NCBI GenBank assembly: GCA_963811635.1 | Contig: CAWESB010000020.1 | Coordinates: forward strand, 1-64,000 | From: JAIBJN01 sp963811635 | GTDB taxonomy: Bacteria > Actinomycetota > Thermoleophilia > Gaiellales > Gaiellaceae | Reading direction: 5' to 3' | Length of the DNA: 64,000 bases | Part shown: positions 23,505 to 32,086 of the stretch, piece after piece | How the letters are laid out: every line of letters begins with the position of its first letter | Numbering within the stretch: position 1 is the stretch's first letter | Program-made: the position numbers and the translations under genes | The notes under the pieces: generated by a model | What the model was told of the DNA's origin: nothing | Databases searched by the model: none | What the model saw: the letters and a program-made list of their open reading frames with translations, nothing else

Positions 23505-25615
23505 ACGAGACCACCGGCGTCCTTCGCGGCATCGAGCGCCCCGCCGACCTCTGGGACGAGACTGCCGCCGCCGGTCTCGGCACCCTCGAGGGGCTCGTCT
23601 ATCGATCGAACCTGCTCGGAGCCGATCGCGCGCTCGCGAACCAGGGCGGCGGGAACACGTCGGCAAAGGGCACCGCCACCGACCATCTGGGCCGAGAGAC
23701 GCGCGTCCTCTGGGTCAAGGGCTCGGGCACCGACCTGGCGACGATCATGCCCGCCGGCTTCGCCGCCCTCCGTCTGGACGACATACTGCCGCTCGTCGAC
23801 CGCGAGCGGATGGACGACGCGGAGATGGTCGACTACCTCCTCCGCTGCGCGCTCGGGCCCGACCAGCCCAGGCCGTCGATCGAGACGCTCCTGCACGCCT
23901 TCGTCGGCGCGGCGCACGTCGACCACACGCATCCGGACGCCGTGATCGCGCTCACCTCCTCGCCCGACGGGCGCCGGCTCGCCAACGAGGCTTTCGGCGG
24001 CGAGGCGGTCTGGCTGGACTACCAGCGCCCCGGGTTCTCGATGTCGAAGCGGATCGCGGAGCTCCTCTCCGCCGCGCCCGACGCGCGCGCCGTCCTCCTC
24101 GAGAAGCACGGCCTCGTCACGTGGGGCGAGACCGGCGCCGAGAGCTACGCCGCCACGCTCGAGTTCGTCACCCGCGCAGCGGAAGCCATCCGGCAGGCGG
24201 GCGGGTCACGCTTCGGGCTCGGCGGCCCGGTGGCTCAGCCACTCGACGACCAGGACGCAGAAGACCTCCTCGCGGCGGCCCTGCCCACCCTCCGTGGCGC
24301 CCTCCTCGCCGACTCCCGCGGTGTCGTGCTCCGGGTCGACCGCAGCCCGGAGGCTGTCGCGTTCGCCACAGCGAGGAGGGCGCCCGAGGTGAGCCAGGTC
24401 GGCGCGCCGTGCCCCGACCACCTCATCCACACGAAGCACAAGCCTCTCGTGGTCGGATTCGACCCGGCGCGCGACGGCCCCGACGAGCTGCGGGCCGCCT
24501 TCCGAAACGGGGTCGCCGAGTACGCGGCCTGGTACCGGGAGTACTACGAGCGCAACCTGACCGAGGAGAGTCGCCCGTTCCCCATCGACCCTGCGGGCCC
24601 GCGCGTGGTGCTCGTGCCCGGGGTCGGGATCGTCACGAGCGGTGCCGACGCCCCCCGCGCGCGGCTCTCGCGGGACCTCTATCGCCGTGCCGTCGCGGTC
24701 GAGGACGCCGCGGATGCGCTCGGCGGCTTCCGCTCGCTGAGCGAGGCGGAGGCGTTCGCGATCGAGTACTGGCCGCTCGAGCGCTACAAGCTCGCCCAGG
24801 CGCCGGCCGCGGGCGAGCTCGCCGGGCGGGTGGCACTGATCGTCGGCGCGGCGAGCGGGATCGGGCGGGCGACCGCCCGGCTCCTCGCCGCGCGGGGCGC
24901 CCATGTCGCCGTCGCCGACCTGAACGCCCGGGGCTCCGAGGAGGTCGCCGCCGAGATCGCCTCCGCCTACGGCGACGGCCGCGCAGCCTCGGTGCAGGTC
25001 GACGTCACCGATGAGGCGGCGGTGGCCGAGATGATGCGACAGACGGTCCTCGCCTTCGGCGGCATCGACATCCTCGTCGCCTCGGCCGGGCTCGCGACCA
25101 GCGCGCCGGTGACGGAGACCACCGTCGACGAGTGGGAGCGAAACCACGCCGTCCTCGTGCGCGGCTACTTCCTCGCGGCGCGCGAAGCCTTCCGCGTGCT
25201 GATGGCGCAGGGCCGCGGCGGCGCGATCGTCTTCGTCGGCTCGAAGAACGCCCTCGTCGCCGGCGCCAACGCGACCGCATACTCCTCCGCCAAGGCCGCC
25301 TCGCTCCACCTGGCGCGCTGCCTGGCCGAGGAAGGGGGCGAGCACGGCATCCGGGTCAACACCGTCAACCCCGACGCCGTGATCGAGGGCTCGGGAATCT
25401 GGTCCTCGGAGTGGAAGGCCGAGCGCGCGAGCACGTACGGGGTCGCCGAGGAGGAGCTGCCCGCCTTCTATCGGAGCCGCACGACCCTCGACGTCAACGT
25501 CTATGCGGAGGACGTCGCCGAAGCGATCGCGTTCCTCGCCTCCGAGCGGGCGGCGAAGTCGACCGGGAACGTCGTCAACGTCGACGGCGGCTTCAGCGCC
25601 GCGTACCCACGATGA
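23501..25615 (+). CDS. bifunctional rhamnulose-1-phosphate aldolase / lactaldehyde dehydrogenase (SDR fusion)
   Basis: 704-residue fusion. The N-terminal 400 residues are a class II aldolase with zinc ligands in VDHTHPDAV and a catalytic-region EKHGLVTWGE. The C-terminal 260 are a short-chain dehydrogenase with the nucleotide loop GAASGIGRATA and the Y-x-x-x-K active site in TAYSSAKAA. Proteins of this architecture (RhaEW, also called RhaD/YuxG) split rhamnulose 1-phosphate into DHAP and L-lactaldehyde and oxidise the latter to L-lactate, which LutABC can take on to pyruvate. It starts at GTG, overlapping the rhaB stop. Confidence 0.92.
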   Translation: MNETTGVLRGIERPADLWDETAAAGLGTLEGLVYRSNLLGADRALANQGGGNTSAKGTATDHLGRETRVLWVKGSGTDLATIMPAGFAALRLDDILPLVDRERMDDAEMVDYLLRCALGPDQPRPSIETLLHAFVGAAHVDHTHPDAVIALTSSPDGRRLANEAFGGEAVWLDYQRPGFSMSKRIAELLSAAPDARAVLLEKHGLVTWGETGAESYAATLEFVTRAAEAIRQAGGSRFGLGGPVAQPLDDQDAEDLLAAALPTLRGALLADSRGVVLRVDRSPEAVAFATARRAPEVSQVGAPCPDHLIHTKHKPLVVGFDPARDGPDELRAAFRNGVAEYAAWYREYYERNLTEESRPFPIDPAGPRVVLVPGVGIVTSGADAPRARLSRDLYRRAVAVEDAADALGGFRSLSEAEAFAIEYWPLERYKLAQAPAAGELAGRVALIVGAASGIGRATARLLAARGAHVAVADLNARGSEEVAAEIASAYGDGRAASVQVDVTDEAAVAEMMRQTVLAFGGIDILVASAGLATSAPVTETTVDEWERNHAVLVRGYFLAAREAFRVLMAQGRGGAIVFVGSKNALVAGANATAYSSAKAASLHLARCLAEEGGEHGIRVNTVNPDAVIEGSGIWSSEWKAERASTYGVAEEELPAFYRSRTTLDVNVYAEDVAEAIAFLASERAAKSTGNVVNVDGGFSAAYPR

Positions 25616-27126
25616 GCACGCCGGCGCCCCCACTCGTCGAGCTCCGCGGCGTCTCCCGCAGCTTCGGCGGCGTCCAGGCGCTGAGCGAGGTCGACCTCGA
25701 GCTCAGAGCCGGCGAGATCCACGCGCTCGTCGGGGAGAACGGCGCCGGGAAGTCGACGCTCGTCAAGATCCTCACGGGCGTCCACGAGCCGGACTCCGGC
25801 GAGATCTTCTTCGCGGGCGAGGAGCAGCGGATCCGCGGGACGCACACGGCGCAGGCTCTTGGCATCGCCGCCATGTACCAGGAGCCGTCGGTCTTCCTCG
25901 ACCTGTCCGTCGCCGAGAACATCTTCGCAGGGCGCCGCCCCCGCGGGCTCCTCGGCTCGGTCGACTGGTCGCAGATGAACCGGGACGCTGCGGCGGTGCT
26001 CGACGAGCTCGGTGTCGACTTCGCGCCCGACACGCCGGTCCGGGGTCTGGGTGTGGCCGACCGGCAGCTGCTGGAGATCGCCAAGGCGCTGTCGACGAAC
26101 GCGCGGGTGCTGATCATGGACGAGCCGACGGCCGCGCTCTCCCCTCGCGAGGTCGAGAACCTGTTCCGCGTCGCACGCGGCCTGCGCGACCGCGGCGTCG
26201 CCCTCGTCTTCATCAGCCACCGCCTCGAGGAGGTGAGCGCGATCTCGGACGTCGTCACGGTGCTCCGTGACGGCCACCACGTCGCCACGCGCCCGGCGGG
26301 CGAGCTCTCGCACTCCGAGATCGTCCGGCTCATGGTGGGACGCCCGCTCGACGCGCTCTTCCCCAAGGAGGAGGCGGAGATCGGGGAGGTGGCCCTCGAG
26401 GTGCGCGGCTTCACCCGCCACGGGGTCTTCGCCGACGTCTCGTTCGCGGTGCGCCGTGGCGAGATCCTCGGCCTGGCCGGCCTGGTCGGCGCGGGCCGCA
26501 CCGAGATCGCGCGCAGCCTCTTCGGGATCGACCCCTACGACGAAGGGGAGGTCCTCCTCGCCGGATCGGGCTTCCGGCCACGGTCGCCCCGCCGGGCGCT
26601 GCGCCACGGGCTCGCGTACCTCCCCGAGGACCGCCTCGGCCAGGGACTCGTGCAGGCCATGTCGATCGCGACGAACACGTCCATGGCCGTCCTGCCCCAG
26701 CTGACGCGCGCAGGGTTCCTGCGCCCCTGGCTCGAGCGGCGCCTGGCGCGGAAGTTCATCGACCAGCTCCGCATCAAAGCGTCCTCGTCGAGCCAGGCGG
26801 TGCACACGCTCTCCGGCGGCAATCAACAGAAGGTCGTCCTCTCCAAGTGGCTCGCCGCCGAGCCGCGTGTTCTCATCCTCGACGAGCCGACTCGGGGAGT
26901 CGACGTGGGCGCAAAGGCGGACGTGCACCGCACGATCTCCCATCTCGCGACGCAAGGGCTGGCGATCGTCCTCATCTCGTCGGAGCTGCCCGAGGTGCTC
27001 GGGATGAGCGACCGGATCGTCGTGCTCCGCGAGGGGCGGGTGGCCGCCGAGCTGGACCGGGACGGAGCGACATCGGAGCGGATCATGGACGCAGCGACCG
27101 GCGTCGAGACGGAGGAGGCCGCGTGA
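25612..27126 (+). CDS. rhaT: rhamnose ABC transporter ATP-binding protein (RbsA/RhaT type)
   Basis: 504-residue tandem ATPase energising sugar uptake. The first half has Walker A GENGAGKST and Walker B LIMDEPTAAL. The second half has LVGAGRTE in place of a classical Walker A, the signature LSGGNQQKV and LILDEPTRGVDVG, as in other monosaccharide RbsA-like proteins. The ATG overlaps the aldolase stop (ATGA). Rhamnose specificity is inferred from the operon. Confidence 0.9.
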   Translation: MSTPAPPLVELRGVSRSFGGVQALSEVDLELRAGEIHALVGENGAGKSTLVKILTGVHEPDSGEIFFAGEEQRIRGTHTAQALGIAAMYQEPSVFLDLSVAENIFAGRRPRGLLGSVDWSQMNRDAAAVLDELGVDFAPDTPVRGLGVADRQLLEIAKALSTNARVLIMDEPTAALSPREVENLFRVARGLRDRGVALVFISHRLEEVSAISDVVTVLRDGHHVATRPAGELSHSEIVRLMVGRPLDALFPKEEAEIGEVALEVRGFTRHGVFADVSFAVRRGEILGLAGLVGAGRTEIARSLFGIDPYDEGEVLLAGSGFRPRSPRRALRHGLAYLPEDRLGQGLVQAMSIATNTSMAVLPQLTRAGFLRPWLERRLARKFIDQLRIKASSSSQAVHTLSGGNQQKVVLSKWLAAEPRVLILDEPTRGVDVGAKADVHRTISHLATQGLAIVLISSELPEVLGMSDRIVVLREGRVAAELDRDGATSERIMDAATGVETEEAA

Positions 27127-28172
27127 GCCGACCCGCTCCCGCGGTCTCGCTCCACACGCTCGCCGTGACGGCCTTCCGGCTGCGGGAGCTCGGCATCGCC
27201 GTGGCGCTTCTCGTGGCCATCGCCTTCTTCGCCCTCCGCTCCGACGCCTTCCTCACCTCGGGCAACTGGCGGAACATCGCCCTCAACGTGGCGACGGTCG
27301 TCGTCGTGGCCGTTGGCCAGACGATGGTCGTGCTGACGCGGAACATCGATCTCTCGGTCGGCTCGATCGTCGGTCTGTCCGCCTTCATCAGCGCGGACAC
27401 GCTCTCCGCACACCCGGGCCTGCCCGTGATCGCGGCGGCCGCGCTGGCCGTCGGCGTCGGCATCGGTTGCGGGCTCTTCAACGGGCTCCTCGTGACGGTC
27501 GGCAAGGTGCCCGCGATCATCGCGACCCTCGGAACCCTGTACGTCTATCGCGGCCTGGTGTTCGAGGTCTCCGGCGGATCGCAGGTGCTTGCCTTCGAGC
27601 TGCCGAGCTCATTCAAGACGTTCGCCTTTCGCGACATCCTCGGGATCCCGGCCCTCGCCGTCCTCGCGATCGTGGTCGCGGCGATCGGCGCGGCTGTCCT
27701 CCGCTGGACGCACTGGGGCCGCGACTTCTACGCGATCGGCTCCAATCCGGAGGCGGCGCGCTATTCCGGCATCCCGGTCGGCCGGCGCGTCCTGCTCGCC
27801 TTCACGATCAGCGGCGCCCTCGCCGGACTGGGCGGATTCATGTACGCCGCCCGCTTCGCCAACGTGAGCGCGGCCTCCGGGTCGGGCTTCGAGTTCGACG
27901 TCATCTCCGCGGTCGTGATCGGAGGCGTCAACGTCTTCGGCGGCGTCGGCACCGTGCTCGGCGCGGTCCTCGGGGCGCTCTTCATCGGCGTGATCGACGA
28001 CGGCTTCACGCTCCTCAAGGTCAACCCGTTCTGGAAGATCGCCTTCCAGGGCTTCGCGATCGTCGCCGCGGTGACGATCGACGCGCTCGTCACCCAGCGC
28101 CTCCAGGAGGCGCTGCGACGCCGGCGGCGGCGCGAGGCCCGCGAGGCGGCGCAGGCGGAGGCCGCGACGTGA
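27123..28172 (+). CDS. rhaP: rhamnose ABC transporter permease (first)
   Basis: 349-residue inner-membrane permease of the RbsC/AraH type, about eight to ten helices, with LTRNIDLSVGSIVGLSAF and ISAVVIGGVNVFGGVGT motifs. GTG start coupled to the ATPase gene. Together with the next gene it would form a heterodimeric channel. An Arg-rich C-terminus (RRRRRREAREA) lies in the cytoplasm. Confidence 0.9.
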   Translation: MSRPAPAVSLHTLAVTAFRLRELGIAVALLVAIAFFALRSDAFLTSGNWRNIALNVATVVVVAVGQTMVVLTRNIDLSVGSIVGLSAFISADTLSAHPGLPVIAAAALAVGVGIGCGLFNGLLVTVGKVPAIIATLGTLYVYRGLVFEVSGGSQVLAFELPSSFKTFAFRDILGIPALAVLAIVVAAIGAAVLRWTHWGRDFYAIGSNPEAARYSGIPVGRRVLLAFTISGALAGLGGFMYAARFANVSAASGSGFEFDVISAVVIGGVNVFGGVGTVLGAVLGALFIGVIDDGFTLLKVNPFWKIAFQGFAIVAAVTIDALVTQRLQEALRRRRRREAREAAQAEAAT

Positions 28173-29197
28173 GCCGCGCCGCGGCACTTGCGCGCTCGGT
28201 CGTCGGTCGATGGGAGTTCGTGCTCGTCCTGCTGATCCTCGCCGCCGGCACGTGGAGCGCCACGCTCTCGCCCTTCTTCCTGGACAAGGAGAACCTCCTC
28301 GACCTGATGAAGCCGTACATCGTCATCGGGGTCATGGCGCTCGGGCTCACGCTCGTCGTCATCGCCGGCGAGATCGACATCTCCGTCGCCTCGACGCTCG
28401 CCGTCTGCGTCGTCGTCTTCGCCGACCTGTGGCAGCACGGCGTCAACCTCTGGCTCGCCTGCCTGATCGGGCTCGTCGTCGGCACCGGGCTCGGCCTGTT
28501 CAACGGTGTCCTCGTGGGACTGCTCCACCTGCCCTCCCTGGCGGTGACCCTCGGGACCCTCGCCGCCTATCGCGGGCTTGCCTTCGTCATCCTGGGCAGT
28601 TCCGGCATCACCGGCTTCCCGACAGACTTCACGCGGCTCGGGAACGGCTACGTCGGCTCGAGCGTGTTCCCGGTCGCGCTCGGCATCTTCATCGCGCTCG
28701 CGATCGTCTTCGCGGTCCTCCTCCACGGAACGCGGTTCGGACGCTACGTCTACGCGATCGGCGCGAACCGCGAGGCCGCGCGCTTCTCGGGAGTTCCCGT
28801 CGACCGCCTCCGCGTCACGCTATTTGCCATCTCGGGGCTCATGGCCGCGGTCTCGGGCCTGCTCTACGCGTCCTACTTCGCCACAGCCCAGGCGGACGCG
28901 GCGACCACCGCGCTCCTGGACGTCGTCGCCGCGGTCGTCCTCGGCGGCGTCAACATCTTCGGCGGCTCGGGCACGATCCTCGGCGTCTTCCTGGCCGTCG
29001 TCCTGATTGCGGTCCTCCGCAACGGCATGGGCCTCGCGAACATCTCCGGCGATACCCAGAGCATCGTCATCGGAGGCCTGCTGCTCGGCGCGATCCTCGT
29101 TGGCAACCTGCTCCGCAGTGCGCGGGAGCAAGGGCTCGGCCGGCGCCTCGTCGAGCGTTTCGAGCGAAAGGAGGCGCGCGAGCAACAAGCGACGTAG
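28169..29197 (+). CDS. rhaQ: rhamnose ABC transporter permease (second)
   Basis: 342-residue RbsC-type permease, paralogous to the preceding gene: VIAGEIDISVASTLAVC and LDVVAAVVLGGVNIFGGSG are the same family motifs. GTG start overlaps the previous stop (GTGA). A run of charged residues at the C-terminus mirrors that of its partner. Confidence 0.9.
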   Translation: MSRAAALARSVVGRWEFVLVLLILAAGTWSATLSPFFLDKENLLDLMKPYIVIGVMALGLTLVVIAGEIDISVASTLAVCVVVFADLWQHGVNLWLACLIGLVVGTGLGLFNGVLVGLLHLPSLAVTLGTLAAYRGLAFVILGSSGITGFPTDFTRLGNGYVGSSVFPVALGIFIALAIVFAVLLHGTRFGRYVYAIGANREAARFSGVPVDRLRVTLFAISGLMAAVSGLLYASYFATAQADAATTALLDVVAAVVLGGVNIFGGSGTILGVFLAVVLIAVLRNGMGLANISGDTQSIVIGGLLLGAILVGNLLRSAREQGLGRRLVERFERKEAREQQAT

Positions 29198-29247
29198 CGG
29201 GAGTCCCAGCCCACAGTCGAGGGGGAAACGACGAAAGGAGTTAGGTG

Positions 29248-30318
29248 ATGCGGAAAAGGAAGGACGCGATCTCGATCCTTGCGCTCCTTGCCCTCATGCT
29301 CGCGCTCGCGGTGGCCGCCGGCTGCGGCGGCGACGACGATGACGACGAGGCCACGCCGGCGGCGACGGGAGCGGCGACCGACGGCGGGGGCGGCGGGGAG
29401 GGTGGCTTCAGCCTCTACATGATCCCGAAGAACGTCGGCAACCCGGTCTTCGACCTCACGAACGCCGGCATGCAGGAGGCCGCGGAGGAGCTCGGAGACA
29501 CGACCGAGTTCAACGGCTCGACCGAGGCCGACGCCCAGCAGCAGGTGGAGGTGATCAACGCCGCGATCGCGCAGGGGCCGGACGCGCTGCTCATCTCGGC
29601 GAACGACCCCGACGCCCTCGTGCCCGCACTCCAATCGGCGGAGGCCAAGGGGATCAAGACGGTCACGTTCGACTCCGACGTGAACCCGGATGCCCGGGCC
29701 ATGTTCGCGAGCACGCCGTCGCCACAGGCGGTGGGCGAGACGCAGATCGAGATGTGCGGCTCGCAGATCGACTACTCGGGCCAGATCGCCATTCTCTCGG
29801 CGGCCGCGACCGCGACGAACCAGAACGCGTGGATCGAGGTCATGGAGAAGACCCTCGAGGACCCGAAGTACGCGGACATGGAGCTCGTCACGACCGTGTA
29901 CGGCGACGACGATCCGACGAAGTCCACTGAGGAGGCCCAGGGGCTCCTGCAGGCCTACCCCGACCTCAAGTGCATCATCGCTCCGACGACCGTGGGCATC
30001 GCGGCCGCGGCGCAGGTGGTCACGCAGCAGAACCTGTGCGACAAGGTCATCGTCACCGGCCTCGGCCTGCCGAGCGAGATGCGGGAGTTCGTGAAGTCGG
30101 GCTGCGTCCAGCAGAACGCCCTCTGGAACTTCCAGGACATCGGCTATCTCGCCGCGTACGCCGCCCACGCGATCCTCGCGGGCGACATCACCGGCGAGCC
30201 GGGCGAGACCTTCGAAGCCGGTCGGCTCGGCGAGATCACTGTCGAGGACGACGGGATCGTCTACGCACCGGAGCTGTTGGTCTTCACTCCGGAGAACATC
30301 GACGACTACGACTTCTAG
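29248..30318 (+). CDS. rhaS: rhamnose ABC transporter substrate-binding lipoprotein
   Basis: 356-residue periplasmic-binding-protein type I lipoprotein. The lipobox VAAGC follows a hydrophobic signal, then an acidic/Gly linker and the ligand-binding lobes (IPKNVGNPVFDL, GSTEADAQQQVEVIN, VTFDSDVNPDAR). ATG 29248 is chosen because GGAG sits seven bases upstream. It is the last gene of the transporter set and is followed by a hairpin terminator, with a 50-base gap before it that could allow higher expression. Confidence 0.9.
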   Translation: MRKRKDAISILALLALMLALAVAAGCGGDDDDDEATPAATGAATDGGGGGEGGFSLYMIPKNVGNPVFDLTNAGMQEAAEELGDTTEFNGSTEADAQQQVEVINAAIAQGPDALLISANDPDALVPALQSAEAKGIKTVTFDSDVNPDARAMFASTPSPQAVGETQIEMCGSQIDYSGQIAILSAAATATNQNAWIEVMEKTLEDPKYADMELVTTVYGDDDPTKSTEEAQGLLQAYPDLKCIIAPTTVGIAAAAQVVTQQNLCDKVIVTGLGLPSEMREFVKSGCVQQNALWNFQDIGYLAAYAAHAILAGDITGEPGETFEAGRLGEITVEDDGIVYAPELLVFTPENIDDYDF

Positions 30319-30338
30319 AAGTCGAGTGGCTGGGGAGA

Positions 30339-30375
30339 GGCGGGAGTCGTTGAGATTCCCGCCCCTCCGCCTTTT
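30339..30375 (+). terminator. Rho-independent terminator after the rha operon
   Basis: Seven-base arms GGCGGGA (30339-30345) and TCCCGCC (30357-30363), followed by a short CT-rich tract ending in TTTT at 30372-30375. Confidence 0.7.
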
Positions 30376-30389
30376 CGAATGATGCCAAA

Positions 30390-30755
30390 GTGAAAGCAGC
30401 CGGAAAACGCCGCTGGTTCGTCCCGGACGGGTACCTGCCCGCGGAGTCCTCGCACGGGATCGAGAGCCACGAAGCGGCCTGCCTCCTCAACGTCTCGGAC
30501 GAGGACGCCCGGGTGGAGCTCACCTTCTACTTCGAGGATCGCGAGCCGCTCGGGCCCGTGATCCTTGCCCTCGGCGCGAGGCGCACGTGGCACGTGCGCC
30601 TCGACCGGGAGGCCGACGTCGGGGTCGAGCTGCCGCGCGGGAAACCGTTCGCCTACGCGGTCGAGAGCGACGTCCCCGTGGTGCTCCAGCACTCCCGGCT
30701 GGACACGACCGCCGGCGGGTACACGCTCTTCACCACCGTCGCGTACGGCGAGTAG
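30390..30755 (+). CDS. ASRT-family (Anabaena sensory rhodopsin transducer-like) small-molecule-binding protein
   Basis: 121-residue beta-rich protein of the family named after the Anabaena sensory rhodopsin transducer: RRWFVPDGYLPAES, HEAACLLNVSDEDARVELTF, YFEDREPLGP, ARRTWHVRLDR and SDVPVVLQHSRLD are characteristic. The family has been proposed to bind carbohydrates and often sits beside sugar-metabolism genes. No rhodopsin gene is present here. It starts at GTG 30390, 15 bases after the terminator of the rhamnose operon, which supports a sugar-linked role. The exact function is not known. Confidence 0.85.
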   Translation: MKAAGKRRWFVPDGYLPAESSHGIESHEAACLLNVSDEDARVELTFYFEDREPLGPVILALGARRTWHVRLDREADVGVELPRGKPFAYAVESDVPVVLQHSRLDTTAGGYTLFTTVAYGE

Positions 30756-30789
30756 CCGCTCCCCGCCGGGTGCGGCATACGGCCTCGGG

Positions 30790-30819
30790 TTGACATATTC
30801 CTATATCGGTATATATAGT
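30790..30819 (+). promoter_or_regulatory. promoter and inverted-repeat operator of the arsR-like gene
   Basis: TTGACA (30790-30795) is followed by an AT-rich -10 region (TATATA at 30812-30817). An inverted repeat CTATAT (30801-30806) and ATATAG (30813-30818) covers it, the sort of site bound by ArsR dimers. This is one of the few AT-rich stretches in the window. Confidence 0.75.
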
Positions 30820-30826
30820 CCGCGGC

Positions 30827-31183
30827 ATGGCACGCGCAGCGACGACAGCAGACGCGTTCAACGCGGTAGCCGAGCCCCGGCGGCGTCAGATCCTGGACGT
30901 CCTCGCCGGCGGCGAGCGCCCCGTGAACGACATCGTCGCCGTGCTCGGCCTGGCCCAACCGCAGGTCTCCAAGCACCTGCGGGTCCTTCGAGAAGTGGGG
31001 GCGGTGGACGTGCGCGAGGACGGACGGCAGCGGCTGTACCGGCTCAACGGCCGGGCGCTCAAGCCAATCCACGACTGGGTGAAGGCCTACGAGCAGTCCT
31101 GGTCGGAGCGGTTCGACCGGCTGGACGACGTGCTGGCAGACCTCAAGGACATCGAGAAAGGAGCCGGTGATGGCAACGAGTAG
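30827..31183 (+). CDS. ArsR-family transcriptional regulator
   Basis: 118-residue winged-helix protein: AEPRRRQILDVL, then the recognition helix in GLAQPQVSKHLRVLREVG. No metal-binding cysteine pair is present, so this is the ArsR subgroup usually paired with an SRPBCC/AHSA1 protein, which is the next gene. It probably autoregulates through the inverted repeat at 30801-30818. Confidence 0.9.
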   Translation: MARAATTADAFNAVAEPRRRQILDVLAGGERPVNDIVAVLGLAQPQVSKHLRVLREVGAVDVREDGRQRLYRLNGRALKPIHDWVKAYEQSWSERFDRLDDVLADLKDIEKGAGDGNE

Positions 31184-31652
31184 CGGAACGGCAGTGGTGA
31201 CTCTGCCGACGGACGAGCAGATCCTGATCACGCGGGAGTTCGAGGCGCCCAGGCACCTCGTCTGGGAAGCGTGGACGAACCCCGAGCTGGTCAAGCGCTG
31301 GTGGCACGCCAATCGCGGGGAGATGACGATCGCCGAGATCGACTTCCGAGTCGGTGGCACCTGGCGGTGGGTGATGGTGACTCCCGACGGCTTCGAGGTC
31401 GCCTTCCACGGCGAGTACCGGGAGATCGTCCCGCACGAGCGGATCGTGTCGACCGAGGTCTACGAGGGCTTCCCCGAGGGGGAGGCGGTGAACACCCTGA
31501 CGCTCACCGAGGTGGACGGGCGCACGACCCTCGAGATCCTCGTCCAGCACGAGAACAAGGACCACCGCGACGGGCACATCAACTCCGGAATGGAAGCCGG
31601 CATGCAGGACGCGATGGACCTCATGGAGCAGGTGGCGATTTCGCTCCGCTAG
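31170..31652 (+). CDS. SRPBCC/AHSA1-domain protein
   Basis: 160-residue START-like protein: REFEAPRHLVWEAWTNPELVKRWW at the N-terminus is the family hallmark, ending in a long amphipathic helix (DAMDLMEQVAISLR). It overlaps arsR by 14 bases, and AAAGGAG lies upstream of ATG 31170. ArsR-AHSA1 pairs are common in actinobacteria. The ligand is unknown. Confidence 0.88.
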   Translation: MATSSGTAVVTLPTDEQILITREFEAPRHLVWEAWTNPELVKRWWHANRGEMTIAEIDFRVGGTWRWVMVTPDGFEVAFHGEYREIVPHERIVSTEVYEGFPEGEAVNTLTLTEVDGRTTLEILVQHENKDHRDGHINSGMEAGMQDAMDLMEQVAISLR

Positions 31653-31726
31653 CCACGCAGCGAGGCCTTCCCGGGCGCCGGGCAACAGTCCTTGAGGACA
31701 CCGGCGATTGTCCGAGCCGATGGATG

Positions 31727-31755
31727 AAAGGGGGCCGCTGTGAGCGGCCCCCTTT
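31727..31755. terminator. bidirectional terminator hairpin
   Basis: Perfect 13-bp stem AAAGGGGGCCGCT / AGCGGCCCCCTTT with a three-base loop, between the SRPBCC gene (plus) and the small secreted peptide gene (minus). A-run and T-run at the ends let it serve both strands. Confidence 0.85.
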
Positions 31756-31770
31756 GGTGTGGCGGGTCGG

Positions 31771-31878
31771 TCAGTCGATCCCGTTGAAGGTGATACCGGC
31801 GAGCGCGGATCCTGCCGTCGGCAGCGTGACGAGCACGCCGACCACGACGGCCAGTCCCAGGCGACGAAGGCGGGTCAT
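31771..31878 (-). CDS. 35-residue secreted peptide precursor
   Basis: Short gene with an excellent ribosome-binding site (AAAGGAG five bases before ATG 31878). The 35-residue product has a basic N-terminus (MTRLRRLG), a hydrophobic core and a signal-peptidase site GSALA, leaving a predicted mature octapeptide GITFNGID. It ends 15 bases before a strong terminator hairpin, so it is a compact, self-contained unit. The function is not recognised. A signalling peptide or small surface peptide is possible. Confidence 0.6.
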   Translation of the reverse strand: MTRLRRLGLAVVVGVLVTLPTAGSALAGITFNGID

Positions 31879-32041
31879 GCCTACTCCTTTCAGCTGGGGA
31901 ACGTCTCTGCGCGCTCATTCGCGTGCCAGGCCAGACCGGTTGCCGAACGCCCGCGCTCGAGGCGCGGGGGTCGCCCGGCCGTCCCGGCTCAGTCCCCCGG
32001 GCCGGAATCCGTCTTGGCGGGACGGCTGAGGCGCGCTACAG

Positions 32042-32069
32042 TCCCGTGCCAGCCGGGTCTCGCACGGGA
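32042..32069 (+). promoter_or_regulatory. leader hairpin just before the CHRD gene's ribosome-binding site
   Basis: Eight-base perfect arms TCCCGTGC and GCACGGGA with a 12-base loop, ending directly before the GAAAGGGGAG ribosome-binding site. It may affect translation. The rest of 31879-32041 is GC-rich and holds further short inverted repeats but no gene. Confidence 0.4.
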
Positions 32070-32086
32070 TGAAAGGGGAGATACAC

